A stretch of 36,459 nt of DNA, taken from NCBI RefSeq assembly GCF_000611675.1, contig NZ_JATV01000021.1, forward strand, positions 1 through 36,459. The letters are read 5' to 3'. Below the pieces are notes generated by a model. That model saw only the letters and a program-made list of their open reading frames with translations. It was not told the origin of the DNA and did no database searches. Source of the stretch: Flavobacterium succinicans LMG 10402. Its GTDB lineage: Bacteria; Bacteroidota; Bacteroidia; Flavobacteriales; Flavobacteriaceae. The translations under genes were made by a program, and so were the position numbers. Each line of letters begins with the position of its first letter. The first letter of the stretch is position 1. Shown here one piece after another: positions 17,698-25,775 of this stretch.

Positions 17698-17775
17698 TAG
17701 GAGCTTAATCCTGCTGTCCGCTATATCTGTGGATCTGAACCCCAGAGCCACAGGATGCCGCTCCCATCAGGGCTA
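17698..17775 (-). ncRNA. structured RNA-like element, full copy
   Basis: Read on the minus strand, the element runs TAGCCCTGATGGGAGCGG, CATCC, a stem-loop (TGTGG with CCACA at 17748-17752/17728-17732, extended inward by TCTG/CAGA), then GATATAGCGGACAGCAGG. The outer GGAGC (17760-17764) can pair with GCTCC (17700-17704). The same conserved blocks with different stem sequences occur at 20927 and 29428. It may belong to the Flavo-1 RNA family described for Flavobacteria; that is from memory and untested. The rest of the gap to 18117 shows no gene. Confidence 0.55.
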
Positions 17776-18117
17776 GAAACGTTATGCGAAGAAATTCCAA
17801 TTATAAATTACAAATCCCTTTTTTTTTGCAGTTACTACTCCCCTCTTGAAATCGAAGATTCAACGACTCCGAAATAAATAGCAAAAAGGAGTTATAGGGG
17901 TCGGGGGTGTGTGTTTTTTAACAACTACCATAAACTCCAAACCATAAACCAATAGCAACAAAGCCTAAACAAGCAAAAGATTTGTAATGAAAATTGTATA
18001 TATTTGAAAAACAATAAAACGAGATAAAACTGCGATTATCCAGCCAATTTTGGGCGTATAGTCGCTATTACATAGCGTTTATATACAAATTAGTGGCAAG
18101 GCTAAAAAAAGAGAACG

Positions 18118-18828
18118 TTGAAAGCAAAAATATATTCAAATAAACTATTTATAGGAACAACCGACTTACAAATCGGAGACGAAAATATGGGTTGCATATT
18201 TGGAGAATTTGTTCCAACCGAAAATTATTTTAAATACATACAAAAATCTGTTTGGAAATTTTGGAAAACAAATAAACCTGATTATAAAAAATGGAGTTCT
18301 TTACGATTTAATGTACAATTAGAGAATGGCTATTTTCTTTATCCAATTGGTGGTTATACGTTTGATGATAATCCGGATTTCCCTACCGAACCAAAGCGAA
18401 TTGATATTGCGGGAATTGACAGAGATGTATTAGATTTTTTTTCTCTACAAAATTCTTCCAACCTTTTTATTGAAGAGCCTTGGGAAAAGATTACAATAAA
18501 TCAAAAAATTGGTTTTGAAGAAGAATTAAGTAAAGAAATCGGTTTGGAAGAAAAATCTATATTTGATTTTTTAAAACCTAAACAAGAAAAACATAAACTT
18601 TCCGATTTTAAATTTTCTGCACTTTATAAATATAAATCTGATGATGATGTTTTATTTGAAGTTAGAAATCAAAACTTTGAAAAGCAGTTTACTGTTATTC
18701 ATTTGACCTGGAAAGGTAAAAAGGAAATTGATGGATTTCCAGGAACTGATTTTTTTAAAGACTTTAATGAATTTAAAAATTTAAGAATGATTCCAGACAA
18801 AAATGAATGGGAAGAAATGGAAAGCTGA
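18118..18828 (+). CDS. hypothetical protein, cassette-like orphan gene
   Basis: I do not recognise the family. The 236-residue protein has no signal peptide or membrane segment. It is rich in charged and aromatic residues and ends VIHLTWKGKKEIDGFPGTDFF...EWEEMES, a compact C-terminal block. I accept the TTG start at 18118 because the sequence from there (KAKIYSNKLFIGTTDLQIGDENMG) reads as a continuous beta-rich N-terminus, whereas the ATG at 18187 would remove it. A 106-bp repeat begins 20 bases after the stop, and a related piece (ATTAGTGGC) lies about 20 bases before the start. It is one of four small orphan genes on the same strand in an accessory patch. An effector/immunity or phage-defence role is possible but nothing in the sequence proves it. 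Confidence 0.75.
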   Translation: MKAKIYSNKLFIGTTDLQIGDENMGCIFGEFVPTENYFKYIQKSVWKFWKTNKPDYKKWSSLRFNVQLENGYFLYPIGGYTFDDNPDFPTEPKRIDIAGIDRDVLDFFSLQNSSNLFIEEPWEKITINQKIGFEEELSKEIGLEEKSIFDFLKPKQEKHKLSDFKFSALYKYKSDDDVLFEVRNQNFEKQFTVIHLTWKGKKEIDGFPGTDFFKDFNEFKNLRMIPDKNEWEEMES

Positions 18829-18832
18829 AAAA

Positions 18833-18971
18833 GCCCAACCACTAAAAGCTACAACGGATTTGGGCAATTGGCTTAATGGGAAAATGGTTTTGTATTTGGC
18901 AGTTTAGTGACAACCGAAAAATAAATCTTAATTTAGTTCCCAAACCCGCTGTAGTACCATAACATTAGTGG
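18833..18971 (+). repeat. cassette-end repeat R1 (106-bp core with inverted ends)
   Basis: The core (18849-18954) starts CTACAACGGATTTGGG and ends CCCAAACCCGCTGTAG, imperfect inverted repeats matching at 14 of 16 positions. CCACTAA (18839-18845) and TTAGTGG (18965-18971) extend the dyad outward. GCCCAAC (18833-18839) fits the RYYYAAC end of integron attC sites and GTTAACC (18974-18980) lies at the other side, but the second box does not fit GTTRRRY fully. It lies directly after a stop codon. Confidence 0.65.
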
Positions 18972-19007
18972 CTTGTTAACCTAAGAAACGTAAAAAAAAA
19001 GAAAATT

Positions 19008-19613
19008 ATGAAAAAGATACTTTTTATTGCAACACTATTTTTATCAATTAATAGTTTCGGGCAAAAACCGACGGGAAAAGCTCAAGGATTACGAATTACA
19101 AATCAAGAAATTGCTTCTAAAAATGATACAATTATTAACGTTGTATACAAAAACGAAATTGAAAACAACAAAAAACCTGCTTATTTCGTAAATGGAAAGC
19201 TGATTAATGAAAGTATTTTAAGAAGTCTAAATCCGAATGAAATTGAAACAGTAAATGTAGAAAAGGAAAATATTGAAATAGAAAATATAAAATATTACGG
19301 AAAACTTTATATTGTAACTAAACCAACATATAAGCCTAAATTCATTTCATTAAACAATTTGAAATTGAAATATACAAACCTAAAAGACAATTCAACAATT
19401 TTTCAAATTGACAATGAAATAATTTACGCTAACTATGAAAGCTATATAGTTGATGAAAATTATATTTTAAAAATAATTGTTGAGAAGTTTGAAAACAAGA
19501 AAGAAAAACTAAATGTAAATTTTATTCGTTTGATTACTAAATCCGAAGAAAACATTAAAAAGTCGAAAGAAATATTAATTCGCGGAAATAACAATTTTGC
19601 TTCAAATAAGTAA
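19008..19613 (+). CDS. small secreted protein with TonB-plug-like motif
   Basis: The 201-residue protein has a clear signal peptide (KKILFIATLFLSINSFGQ, cleavage after GQ), so it is exported to the periplasm or beyond. Residues about 58-105 read PAYFVNGKLINESILRSLNP, then NEIETVNVEK and YYGKLYIVTK. That order (displayed residue + G, loop, NPNEIETVNV, YG, hydrophobic strand + TK) resembles the plug domain of TonB-dependent receptors, where it is DG...P.DIE.I.VLK...YG...I.I.TK. There is no barrel; the remainder is a lysine-rich beta/alpha segment. It may be a stand-alone plug/carboxypeptidase-regulatory-like fold or a toxin- or receptor-derived fragment. It is bounded by repeats R1 and R2, R2 beginning 2 bases after its stop. 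Confidence 0.7.
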   Translation: MKKILFIATLFLSINSFGQKPTGKAQGLRITNQEIASKNDTIINVVYKNEIENNKKPAYFVNGKLINESILRSLNPNEIETVNVEKENIEIENIKYYGKLYIVTKPTYKPKFISLNNLKLKYTNLKDNSTIFQIDNEIIYANYESYIVDENYILKIIVEKFENKKEKLNVNFIRLITKSEENIKKSKEILIRGNNNFASNK

Positions 19614-19615
19614 CC

Positions 19616-19727
19616 AGCCACTACAACGGATTTAGGCATTTGGCTTAATTGAAAGATGGTTTTGTATTTGGCAGTTTAGCGATAACCGAAAAATAAATCT
19701 TAATTTAGTTCTCAAACCCGCTGTAAT
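19616..19727 (+). repeat. cassette-end repeat R2 (second copy of the 106-bp core)
   Basis: The core 19621-19726 aligns to R1 without gaps, with nine differences by my manual count. The shared interior includes GGTTTTGTATTTGGCAG and GAAAAATAAATCTTAATTTA. It begins two bases after the stop codon of the upstream gene, as R1 nearly does. The outer CCACTAA/TTAGTGG arms of R1 are only partly kept (GCCACTA at 19617-19623). Confidence 0.7.
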
Positions 19728-19760
19728 AAACGAACGTCAATCAGCACTAACTTTATAAAA

Positions 19761-20189
19761 ATGAAAGCATATTTTATTGCAATAATTTCTTTGATTTTAT
19801 TTTCTTGCAATGGTCAGCAAGCGACAAATCAAAATACAATTATCAAGCAAGAAAATCTAAAAAACGATAAATTGAAGAATTATGCTTATCTAAAAGATAT
19901 GTATACTGATTCCTATTTTCCAAAATTTCTCGTTGACAAAGTAAAAATAATCCTTATTGAGCTATGTATTGATATTGAAAAAACAGCGCCTAAAAATCTT
20001 GACGAACTATATAAATTAACATATACAGCGACAAAAAAAATAAATGATTTACAAAACGAATTCTCTGAGCAAAACAGCGAAATAGAAACTGGTGCTAGAG
20101 AATCAATTGCGACAGACTTTGACTTCATTGCTAAAGCTTATGGATTCAATGCTGATTCAGAAGAACTGATAGCCCCAAGAGAATGGTAG
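19761..20189 (+). CDS. small hypothetical lipoprotein
   Basis: This 142-residue lipoprotein is unrecognised. The type II signal peptide (KAYFIAIISLILFSC, lipobox LFSC, lipidated C16) is clear. The mature part is short, mainly alpha-helical and acidic (KNLDELYKLTYTATKKINDL, then a Glu-rich stretch), and ends EELIAPREW. The DUF could not be named. It begins 35 bases after repeat R2 and belongs to the same cassette-like series. A degenerate resemblance to the repeat start (TCAATGGATTAAGGCAATTA at 20209-20228) follows its stop. Function unknown. Confidence 0.75.
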   Translation: MKAYFIAIISLILFSCNGQQATNQNTIIKQENLKNDKLKNYAYLKDMYTDSYFPKFLVDKVKIILIELCIDIEKTAPKNLDELYKLTYTATKKINDLQNEFSEQNSEIETGARESIATDFDFIAKAYGFNADSEELIAPREW

Positions 20190-20294
20190 AAAACTAGTAA
20201 TTACGACTTCAATGGATTAAGGCAATTACCTTTTTATATTACAACTTTGAATCAGTTATAACTTCACTTCACCGAAAGTAGCACCATTTCTCCC

Positions 20295-20837
20295 ATGCGC
20301 AATACAACCAAAATCTTTGACTTCAAACACCAAATAGGCTTTCTGTTTGTTTGCTTGGTTTTATTTTCAAGTTGTAAAAAAGAGTTACCGCAAACCATCG
20401 AAAATCCAAAGTTTGTGAGAACATGGTATGACACTGTTCAAGGAATGCCTTTCAGAGCAAAATTAAACATCAAAGAAAACAACACCTTCGAATATTCAAG
20501 TCGTTCGTGTCAGGATGGTTCCAAAAGCAACGGAATATGGAAAATTGAAAAGGACACTATCATTTTAAATAGCACAAAACCCACAGGATGTTTGTTTCAA
20601 CATCGATTTGGAATTTCTTGCATTGCATATAATGATACAACTTATTTTGAAAACAATAAGACAATTAAAAATTGTAAACCAAATGGTCGTGAAGCTACTT
20701 ATGAGATTTTTGAGAATGAAAAATTTATCCTAAGAAATGACACGCTGATTCATACCAACAAAGTAAAAGACAATTGCCCTAACATTAGAATTGCCTTTTC
20801 AACAAGAGAGAAAGTCAGACGCAGCAGCGCGAAATAA
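20295..20837 (+). CDS. hypothetical lipoprotein
   Basis: This 180-residue protein has a long type II signal peptide (basic N-region, hydrophobic IGFLFVCLVLFSS, lipobox FSSC, lipidated C27). The mature part is beta-rich with WYDTVQGMPFRAKLNIKENNTFEYSS, GIWKIEKDTIILNS and a TYFENNKTIKNC strand. The strand pattern with a G-x-W near the start of one strand fits a small lipocalin-like barrel, and several cysteines suggest disulfides. I do not recognise the family. It is the last of the four small orphan genes in this patch. The C-terminus (REKVRRSSAK) is basic. An alternative function cannot be read. Confidence 0.72.
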   Translation: MRNTTKIFDFKHQIGFLFVCLVLFSSCKKELPQTIENPKFVRTWYDTVQGMPFRAKLNIKENNTFEYSSRSCQDGSKSNGIWKIEKDTIILNSTKPTGCLFQHRFGISCIAYNDTTYFENNKTIKNCKPNGREATYEIFENEKFILRNDTLIHTNKVKDNCPNIRIAFSTREKVRRSSAK

Positions 20838-20926
20838 AAACATTTGACAACATCATTCCCTAAACAGTACTATTCTAAAAAGATATTGTTATTTTTTTTA
20901 TGTTATGAAAACCTACGCGCCTCGCT

Positions 20927-21000
20927 TAGCCCCGATGGCAGTGGTATCCTTACTGGGCGGGGTTCGCACAGTAAGATATAACGAACAGCGGGACGACTGG
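20927..21000 (+). ncRNA. structured RNA-like element, full copy
   Basis: TAGCCCCGATGGCAGTGGTA is followed by TCC and the stem TTACTG (20950-20955) paired with CAGTAA (20969-20974). Then comes GATATAACGAACAGCGGGAC. CAGT (20939-20942) can pair with ACTG (20996-20999) as an outer helix. The stem bases differ from the other copies while pairing is kept. It sits in the 303-base gap 20838-21140, where I see no other feature. Confidence 0.55.
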
Positions 21001-21140
21001 TGTTGTAAGCAAGGATGTGGTGCTCCTAAAAAAAATATTAATCAACGAATAGCAAGTATACCCAATAACCTGTAACTTATATGCTTTTTTTACTACTAAT
21101 GTATTAGGATTTTAACTAACAAAAACTAAATAGCAAAACC

Positions 21141-21695
21141 ATGCCTCAACTATCCTTTTTCAAGCAACGATTGTATGTTACACTTGTAGTCACAGTAGCC
21201 ATTTGGATTTTATTACTTTGGGATTTTTATCATGGTGGGGTACCTAGTCATCATATTTTGCAAAATAAAGATTTACCCAAATTTTCTAATTGGTGGGGCG
21301 GTCTTTTGCTTCCTATGTTAACTTGGTTCTTGCTCTACCGATCACAAGTACGAATAGAAAAAGAATCAACGAGTAAAGTTTTTTCAACCCGTTTTGTTAC
21401 TCATTTTGTAGGCGCTTTGTTTTTCGGAATTGTTCTTTCGGTGTTTTTTTCACTTGGCAATCAAGATGTCCCTTTTTATATGCTTGTGGGCTTGTTGGTG
21501 TTTGCTTTTTTCTTTCCCATTTATCGAGCAGAATGTTTGTTGGGTTTTGTACTAGGCATGACATACACTTTTGGAGGTGTACTCCCAATTATAATAGGAA
21601 CCGTTTTGGTATTGATAACTGGGGCAATCTATTTATTACTGCTACCTATACTCCGTTTTATATGGTCTAGAGTCATTAAACTGTTCAACTCCTAA
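21141..21695 (+). CDS. hypothetical multi-pass membrane protein
   Basis: The 184-residue protein is mostly hydrophobic, with about five membrane helices (roughly residues 10-29, 50-67, 85-105, 110-127 and 149-174). The external/cytoplasmic loops are short and positively charged at YRSQVRIEKE. No enzymatic or transport motif is visible and I do not recognise the family. It stands alone between an RNA-like element and REP-like repeats. The aromatic-rich HHILQNKDLPKFSNWWGG loop and the repeated YRA-ECLLGF stretch may be useful for a homology search. Codon use looks like its neighbours. Function unknown. Confidence 0.75.
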   Translation: MPQLSFFKQRLYVTLVVTVAIWILLLWDFYHGGVPSHHILQNKDLPKFSNWWGGLLLPMLTWFLLYRSQVRIEKESTSKVFSTRFVTHFVGALFFGIVLSVFFSLGNQDVPFYMLVGLLVFAFFFPIYRAECLLGFVLGMTYTFGGVLPIIIGTVLVLITGAIYLLLLPILRFIWSRVIKLFNS

Positions 21696-21739
21696 GCGCT
21701 GCTTGAATATCCTCTATTTAGCGAGATCTTAAAACGTAT

Positions 21740-21797
21740 TATCAAGCTATCCCGCGGATATACTTCGTCAATTCGCTATCGTTCGGATACAATCCCA
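21740..21797. repeat. tandem imperfect pair related to GATAGC elements
   Basis: Read on the minus strand, GTATCCGAACGATAGCG is followed about ten bases later by GTATATCCGCGGGATAGCT. Both end in GATAGC, like the 3' block of the structured elements. It may be a degenerate remnant of that family; similarity is modest. Just after it are AT-rich GATTTTAGATT repeats (about 21815-21858). Confidence 0.3.
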
Positions 21798-21949
21798 ATG
21801 TCATTAAGTTATGAGATTTTAGATTGTAGATTAACGATTCTTGATTTTAGATTTTAGCGCAAGTGATTAAAAAAATTATTTTTAAACGTTTTGACCATCA
21901 GCAATCAAAAATCGTTGATCAAAATCAGTAACCAGCTGCGCCCCGCTCC

Positions 21950-22024
21950 GCAAAGTCTCATGACTTTTGCGTTTTTTTTAAAGTTCTTAAAAACCGTAAA
22001 CGTGTCAAAAGTCTCCCGACTTTT
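21950..22024. repeat. two REP-like hairpins (AAAGTCTC..GACTTTT)
   Basis: GCAAAGTC..GACTTTTGC (21950-21970, followed by eight T) and the perfect AAAAGTC..GACTTTT (22007-22013 with 22018-22024, loop TCCC) share the core AAAGTCTC..GACTTTT. They lie about 120 bases upstream of a RAYT gene remnant, the arrangement expected of REP elements and their transposase. The first also looks like a terminator. Confidence 0.6.
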
Positions 22025-22066
22025 AACGTAAATGCCTTTAGAATGATATGCGTTTCAAATCATCAT

Positions 22067-22108
22067 AAAAAACTACAAAGTAACCGTTGAGGTATTTTGT
22101 AGTTTTTT
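22067..22108 (+). terminator. strong hairpin with T run before the RAYT remnant
   Basis: A perfect 13-bp stem (22067-22079 with 22096-22108, AAACTACAAA core, T run included in the right arm) is typical of a terminator and lies 35 bases before the RAYT stub. It may block read-through or be part of the repeat set. No gene ends just upstream. Confidence 0.5.
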
Positions 22109-22142
22109 CTAAATTTGAATTATAGGTAAAATTACGTTCAAA

Positions 22143-22403
22143 ATGATTCAAAATAACACAACTAACAAAGAAGGCTTCGTCATAAGAGATCAAACTTTGC
22201 CACATTTTCTAACAGCAACTGTTGTAGATTGGATCGATATTTTTACACGAAAAACATATAGAGATACGGTTATCGAGTGTTTAGATTATTGCATTGAGCA
22301 CAACTTTGCCTCCAAAGTTTTTTCAATCAGCCTTTATTTTAAAATCAAGTATAATCTTTTAACGAAGTGTTACGAGATAGCTGAACTTAAATCACTAATT
22401 TAG
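22143..22403 (+). pseudogene. 5' remnant of a RAYT (REP-associated tyrosine transposase) gene
   Basis: The first about 52 residues of this 86-residue frame (FVIRDQTLPHFLTATVVDWI, then DIFTRKTYRDTVIECLDYCIEHN) match the N-terminus of Y1/IS200-like REP-associated transposases, as I remember them. The family then continues with an alanine/hydrophobic strand and the catalytic HUH motif. Here the reading frame instead runs into FASKVFSISLYFKIKYNLLT, with no HUH and no tyrosine, so the gene is truncated and non-functional. It lies downstream of REP-like hairpins. Homology is from motif memory only. Confidence 0.65.
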
Positions 22404-22589
22404 TTAAACGCTAGTAATTATTCACTTTCATTATAACTAATTTTTTATCAAACATGAATACATTAAATTACTGGATCAAAAAAAAGGATACGTATGTTAC
22501 AAATAGATAATCAAATTACTCTTTATTTATTTTCAAACCCTAGAAGATGTGTTTAACTTTTTAAGTGCAATCTATATAAATTAAAAGCT

Positions 22590-23588
22590 ATGAATTTTGT
22601 AAGTAATGAAAAACTCTGTATTGTTGGTGCGGCTGGTATGATTGGCTCATCAATGCTTCAATCCGCAATTATTATGAATTTAACTCCTAATATTTGCATT
22701 TACGATCCTTATGCCCCAGCTTTGGAAGGAGTTGCAGAAGAAATGTATCACTGTGGTTTTGAAGGTTTAAATCTAACTTTTACATCAGATATTGAGGAAG
22801 CACTTCGCGGAAGCAGCTACATATTGTCCTCGGGAGGTGCGGCTCGTCAAGCGGGCATGACGCGTGAGGATTTGCTGCGTGGTAATGCTGAAATAGCCAA
22901 ACAATTTGGATTAAATGTAAAAGACTATTGCCCTGAGGTAAAACATGTGGTCATTATTTTCAATCCAGCCGATATTACGGGGCTTATTTTTATGCTCTAT
23001 TCGGGATTAAAAGCCCATCAAGTAAGCACTTTGGCTGCGCTCGATAGCACCCGTTTACGATCAGCTTTGGCACAGCATTTTGACATTAGCCCTGACAAAG
23101 TAACAAACTGCCGAACTTATGGTGGACATGGGGAACAGATGGCTGTCTTTGCTTCGACGGCTATGGTAGATGGAAAACCATTAGAAAGCTTAATTGGTAC
23201 CGATAAATTGACGCATGATCAATGGACTATCTTAAAACAAAAAGTAGTACAAGGTGGTAAAAACATCATCGATTTACGTGGTCGCTCCTCTTTTCAATCA
23301 CCAGCTTATTTGTCTGTGCTTATGATAGCCGCTGCCATGGGATCAATTCCTTTCACACTGCCTGTAGGCTCCTATTTGAACACTCCAGACTATCATCATA
23401 TTTTTATGGCCATGGAAACCGAAATAAACCAAAGTGGAATTGTGTTGCATCACTTAAAAGGTACAGACGAGGAACTACAATCGCTAAACGATAGTTATAA
23501 ACATTTGTGTCACATGCGAGATGAGTTGATCGAGTTAAATATAATCCCTGCTATTTCAGATTGGAAAAAATTAAATCCGAATGTCTAA
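22590..23588 (+). CDS. mdh: malate dehydrogenase, Bacteroidales-type
   Basis: The 332-residue NAD(P)-dependent dehydrogenase interconverts malate and oxaloacetate in the cytoplasm. Rossmann motif GAAGMIGS is at 13-20. Active-site residues line up with E. coli MDH: R86 and R92 on the mobile loop (GGAARQAGMTREDL), D152-x-x-R155 (AALDSTRLRS) and H180 (TYGGHGEQM). The loop Arg residues favour a dicarboxylic substrate over lactate. The overall sequence (VGAAGMIGS, YGGHGEQMAVFAST) reminds me of Bacteroides/Porphyromonas enzymes, not the MKVTVVGAG type usual for Flavobacterium, so it may be a second or horizontally acquired copy. The gene stands alone with a strong terminator. Confidence 0.9.
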   Translation: MNFVSNEKLCIVGAAGMIGSSMLQSAIIMNLTPNICIYDPYAPALEGVAEEMYHCGFEGLNLTFTSDIEEALRGSSYILSSGGAARQAGMTREDLLRGNAEIAKQFGLNVKDYCPEVKHVVIIFNPADITGLIFMLYSGLKAHQVSTLAALDSTRLRSALAQHFDISPDKVTNCRTYGGHGEQMAVFASTAMVDGKPLESLIGTDKLTHDQWTILKQKVVQGGKNIIDLRGRSSFQSPAYLSVLMIAAAMGSIPFTLPVGSYLNTPDYHHIFMAMETEINQSGIVLHHLKGTDEELQSLNDSYKHLCHMRDELIELNIIPAISDWKKLNPNV

Positions 23589-23670
23589 GTTTTAAAATTA
23601 CTATACGACAGTTTGAAAAGCGTACTTCCATAGATTGCAATCAAAGTATTCTTGTTCAAGGTGATGTGAC

Positions 23671-23710
23671 AAAAAAAGAAGTATTGTTAAAAATCAATAC
23701 TTCTTTTTTT
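23671..23710 (+). terminator. terminator of mdh
   Basis: AAAAAAAGAAGTATTG (23671-23686) pairs perfectly with CAATACTTCTTTTTTT (23695-23710), 8-nt loop, with the T run continuing. Confidence 0.8.
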
Positions 23711-23844
23711 TTGGGGTTCAATATTCTAAACACAAGAATGATAATCAAAAGCATATTGGTTAACAATTAATTAAAACAAGTAGATAACTTTACAACTCTA
23801 TTATAAAATTTGTAGTACAGATAAGTATTTTATTCTTATCTCTT

Positions 23845-25692
23845 CTACTTCAAAACTGTAAATTCTATTTCAGAATCAGAATACACTCGATGCGTTTGTT
23901 TTTTGAAATCCTCTGGCTTGGCATAAAAAATGTTCGGTACAAAAGTTTGTGGATTCAAATCAATCAAAGGGAACCAAGTACTTTGCACTTGAATTTGAAT
24001 TTTATGCCCTTTTTTGAAGGTATGAAAAACATCTTGCAATTTTACATTTACTGGAGTTTTCTCGTTGGCCACAAAAGGCTCTGGATTCACAAAACTATTG
24101 CGAAAACGTCCTCTCATCACCTCACTGCGCACCATCATATGATAATTACTCATTTTTAAATACGGCTGCACTTCTTTAGTTTCAGGTTCATCATTTGGGA
24201 AAACATCCACAACTTTAACCACCCAATCCGCATCGGTACCTGTTGTAGCTACTTGTAATTTGGCTAAAATATCTCCCGCCAAAGTAACATCTTCTGCTAA
24301 AACATCGGTTTCAAAAACCAAAACATCCGATCTTCTAGCCGCAAATCGTTGGTCATCGGTCATATATTTTCTTGGCGTCAACCCTTGCTGTTTGATATCT
24401 TCAGAATGTGGCACAGGTTTCTTTGGGTCGCTGACAAATTCCTCAAAAGAGACTGCTCCAGCATTTTCAGTCAATTTTTGTTGCGGTTGCAAATAAAACT
24501 GTTGCTTCTCTGTGTTTTTTGGAGGCCAAGTATCGTAGGTTTTCCATTCTTTTCTTCCTGTATCAAAAACATAAGCTTCGGGTAATTTGTTTTCCCCTTT
24601 TCCATTATTTTTCAAGAAATGACGGAAAAAATTAGCTTCAATATTCTTTTGATAAAAACCAGAAATACTGTCACCAAAATTAATATTTCCAATGATTTGC
24701 TTTTCTGAATTTCTAGCCCAATCGCCGTGGCTCCAAGGCCCCATAACAATAGTATTGTAATTTTTACTGTTTTTTTCTATGGTTGAATACGTATTCAATG
24801 GACCATACAAATCTTCGGCATCAAACCATCCGCCTACTGTCATTACAGCAGGTTTAATGTTTTTTAAATGCTGTAACAAACCTCTCTTTTGCCAAAACTC
24901 GTCATAGCTTGAATGCTCTTTTAATTGTTGCCAAAATTCATTAGACGAATCGTAGTATTTGTCCAAATTCGCTATCGGTCCAGCATTCAAAAAGAATTGA
25001 TAATCGTCATTGGTACCTACATTGGGGAATTTAAACCAAGCTTCTGTAGTTGGCTTTGTTTTTTGTGGACCAAAAAGTGGCGTCACCTTCCAGTAGCTCA
25101 ACATATAAGCTCCATTATGATGGAAGTCATCAAAAAAGAAATCGGCTATACAGGCTTGAGGAGAAACAGCTTTTAAGGCAGGATGTCCACTCAACAAAGA
25201 ATAAGAAGCATAAAATCCGGGATACGAAATGCCCCAAGTCCCAACATTTCCGTTGTTATTGGGTACATTTTTCACCAACCAATCAATAGTATCATAAGTG
25301 TCTGAGGCTTCATCTACCTCGGTTTTTGCTTTTTTATTTGGTATATAACCTCTCATATTATCATATAAACCATCGCTCATGTAACGTCCTCTAACATCTT
25401 GATACACCACAATGTATCCTTCTTTCATCATCGTCTCGTTGGGAGCAATGCTTCTTTTAAACTGGTCTGGTCCGTAAGGTGCGCAATTGTAGGGAGTACG
25501 CTGCATTACAATCGGATACTTTTTAGAAGTATCTTTTGGAGAATAAATGGAGGTGAATAGCGTCAAGCCATCACGCATTTTGATGCTTACTTCTTGTTTG
25601 GTATAGTTTTCGGCAACGTAATTACTCTTTTTGTCTTGTCCCAAAAGCGAAACAGCTACTAACAAGAATAGAGATACAAACAGTTTTTTCAT
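23845..25692 (-). CDS. secreted CocE/NonD family hydrolase (S15, X-Pro dipeptidyl-peptidase-like)
   Basis: The 615-residue protein has a signal peptide (KKLFVSLFLLVAVSLLG, mature from about residue 20). An alpha/beta-hydrolase domain carries nucleophile S156 in GTWGISYPGF, acid D291 in GGWFDAEDLYG and H322 in GPWSHGDWARN. A C-terminal jelly-roll domain (about 400-600) follows. This is the S15/CocE layout seen in alpha-amino-acid ester hydrolases, glutaryl-7-ACA acylases and X-Pro dipeptidyl-peptidases. The likely job is cleavage of an acyl, ester or X-Pro bond in an exported setting; the exact substrate is not readable. It is monocistronic on minus and separated from dsbD by a terminator. Confidence 0.9.
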   Translation of the reverse strand: MKKLFVSLFLLVAVSLLGQDKKSNYVAENYTKQEVSIKMRDGLTLFTSIYSPKDTSKKYPIVMQRTPYNCAPYGPDQFKRSIAPNETMMKEGYIVVYQDVRGRYMSDGLYDNMRGYIPNKKAKTEVDEASDTYDTIDWLVKNVPNNNGNVGTWGISYPGFYASYSLLSGHPALKAVSPQACIADFFFDDFHHNGAYMLSYWKVTPLFGPQKTKPTTEAWFKFPNVGTNDDYQFFLNAGPIANLDKYYDSSNEFWQQLKEHSSYDEFWQKRGLLQHLKNIKPAVMTVGGWFDAEDLYGPLNTYSTIEKNSKNYNTIVMGPWSHGDWARNSEKQIIGNINFGDSISGFYQKNIEANFFRHFLKNNGKGENKLPEAYVFDTGRKEWKTYDTWPPKNTEKQQFYLQPQQKLTENAGAVSFEEFVSDPKKPVPHSEDIKQQGLTPRKYMTDDQRFAARRSDVLVFETDVLAEDVTLAGDILAKLQVATTGTDADWVVKVVDVFPNDEPETKEVQPYLKMSNYHMMVRSEVMRGRFRNSFVNPEPFVANEKTPVNVKLQDVFHTFKKGHKIQIQVQSTWFPLIDLNPQTFVPNIFYAKPEDFKKQTHRVYSDSEIEFTVLK

Positions 25693-25727
25693 GTGGTTAT
25701 TTATTTTGATAGTTGGTAAAAATAAGA

Positions 25728-25755
25728 AATCCCATCCGTTTTCACAGATGGGATT
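25728..25755 (-). terminator. terminator of the tilS-dsbD unit
   Basis: AATCCCATCCGT (25728-25739) pairs with ACAGATGGGATT (25744-25755), one non-Watson-Crick pair, 4-nt loop. On the minus strand it follows the dsbD stop by 20 bases and is followed by a T-rich stretch. Confidence 0.65.
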
Positions 25756-25775
25756 AAAAAAATATATTTTATAAA

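Noticed and set aside
18833..20240. Calling the array a true integron
   Set aside because: No integrase is in the window and the right-hand R1 box deviates from GTTRRRY; R2 lacks the left box. Reported as cassette-like only.
23561..23770. 69-residue frame overlapping the mdh 3' end
   Set aside because: It spans the mdh terminator hairpin and has no family or signal features.
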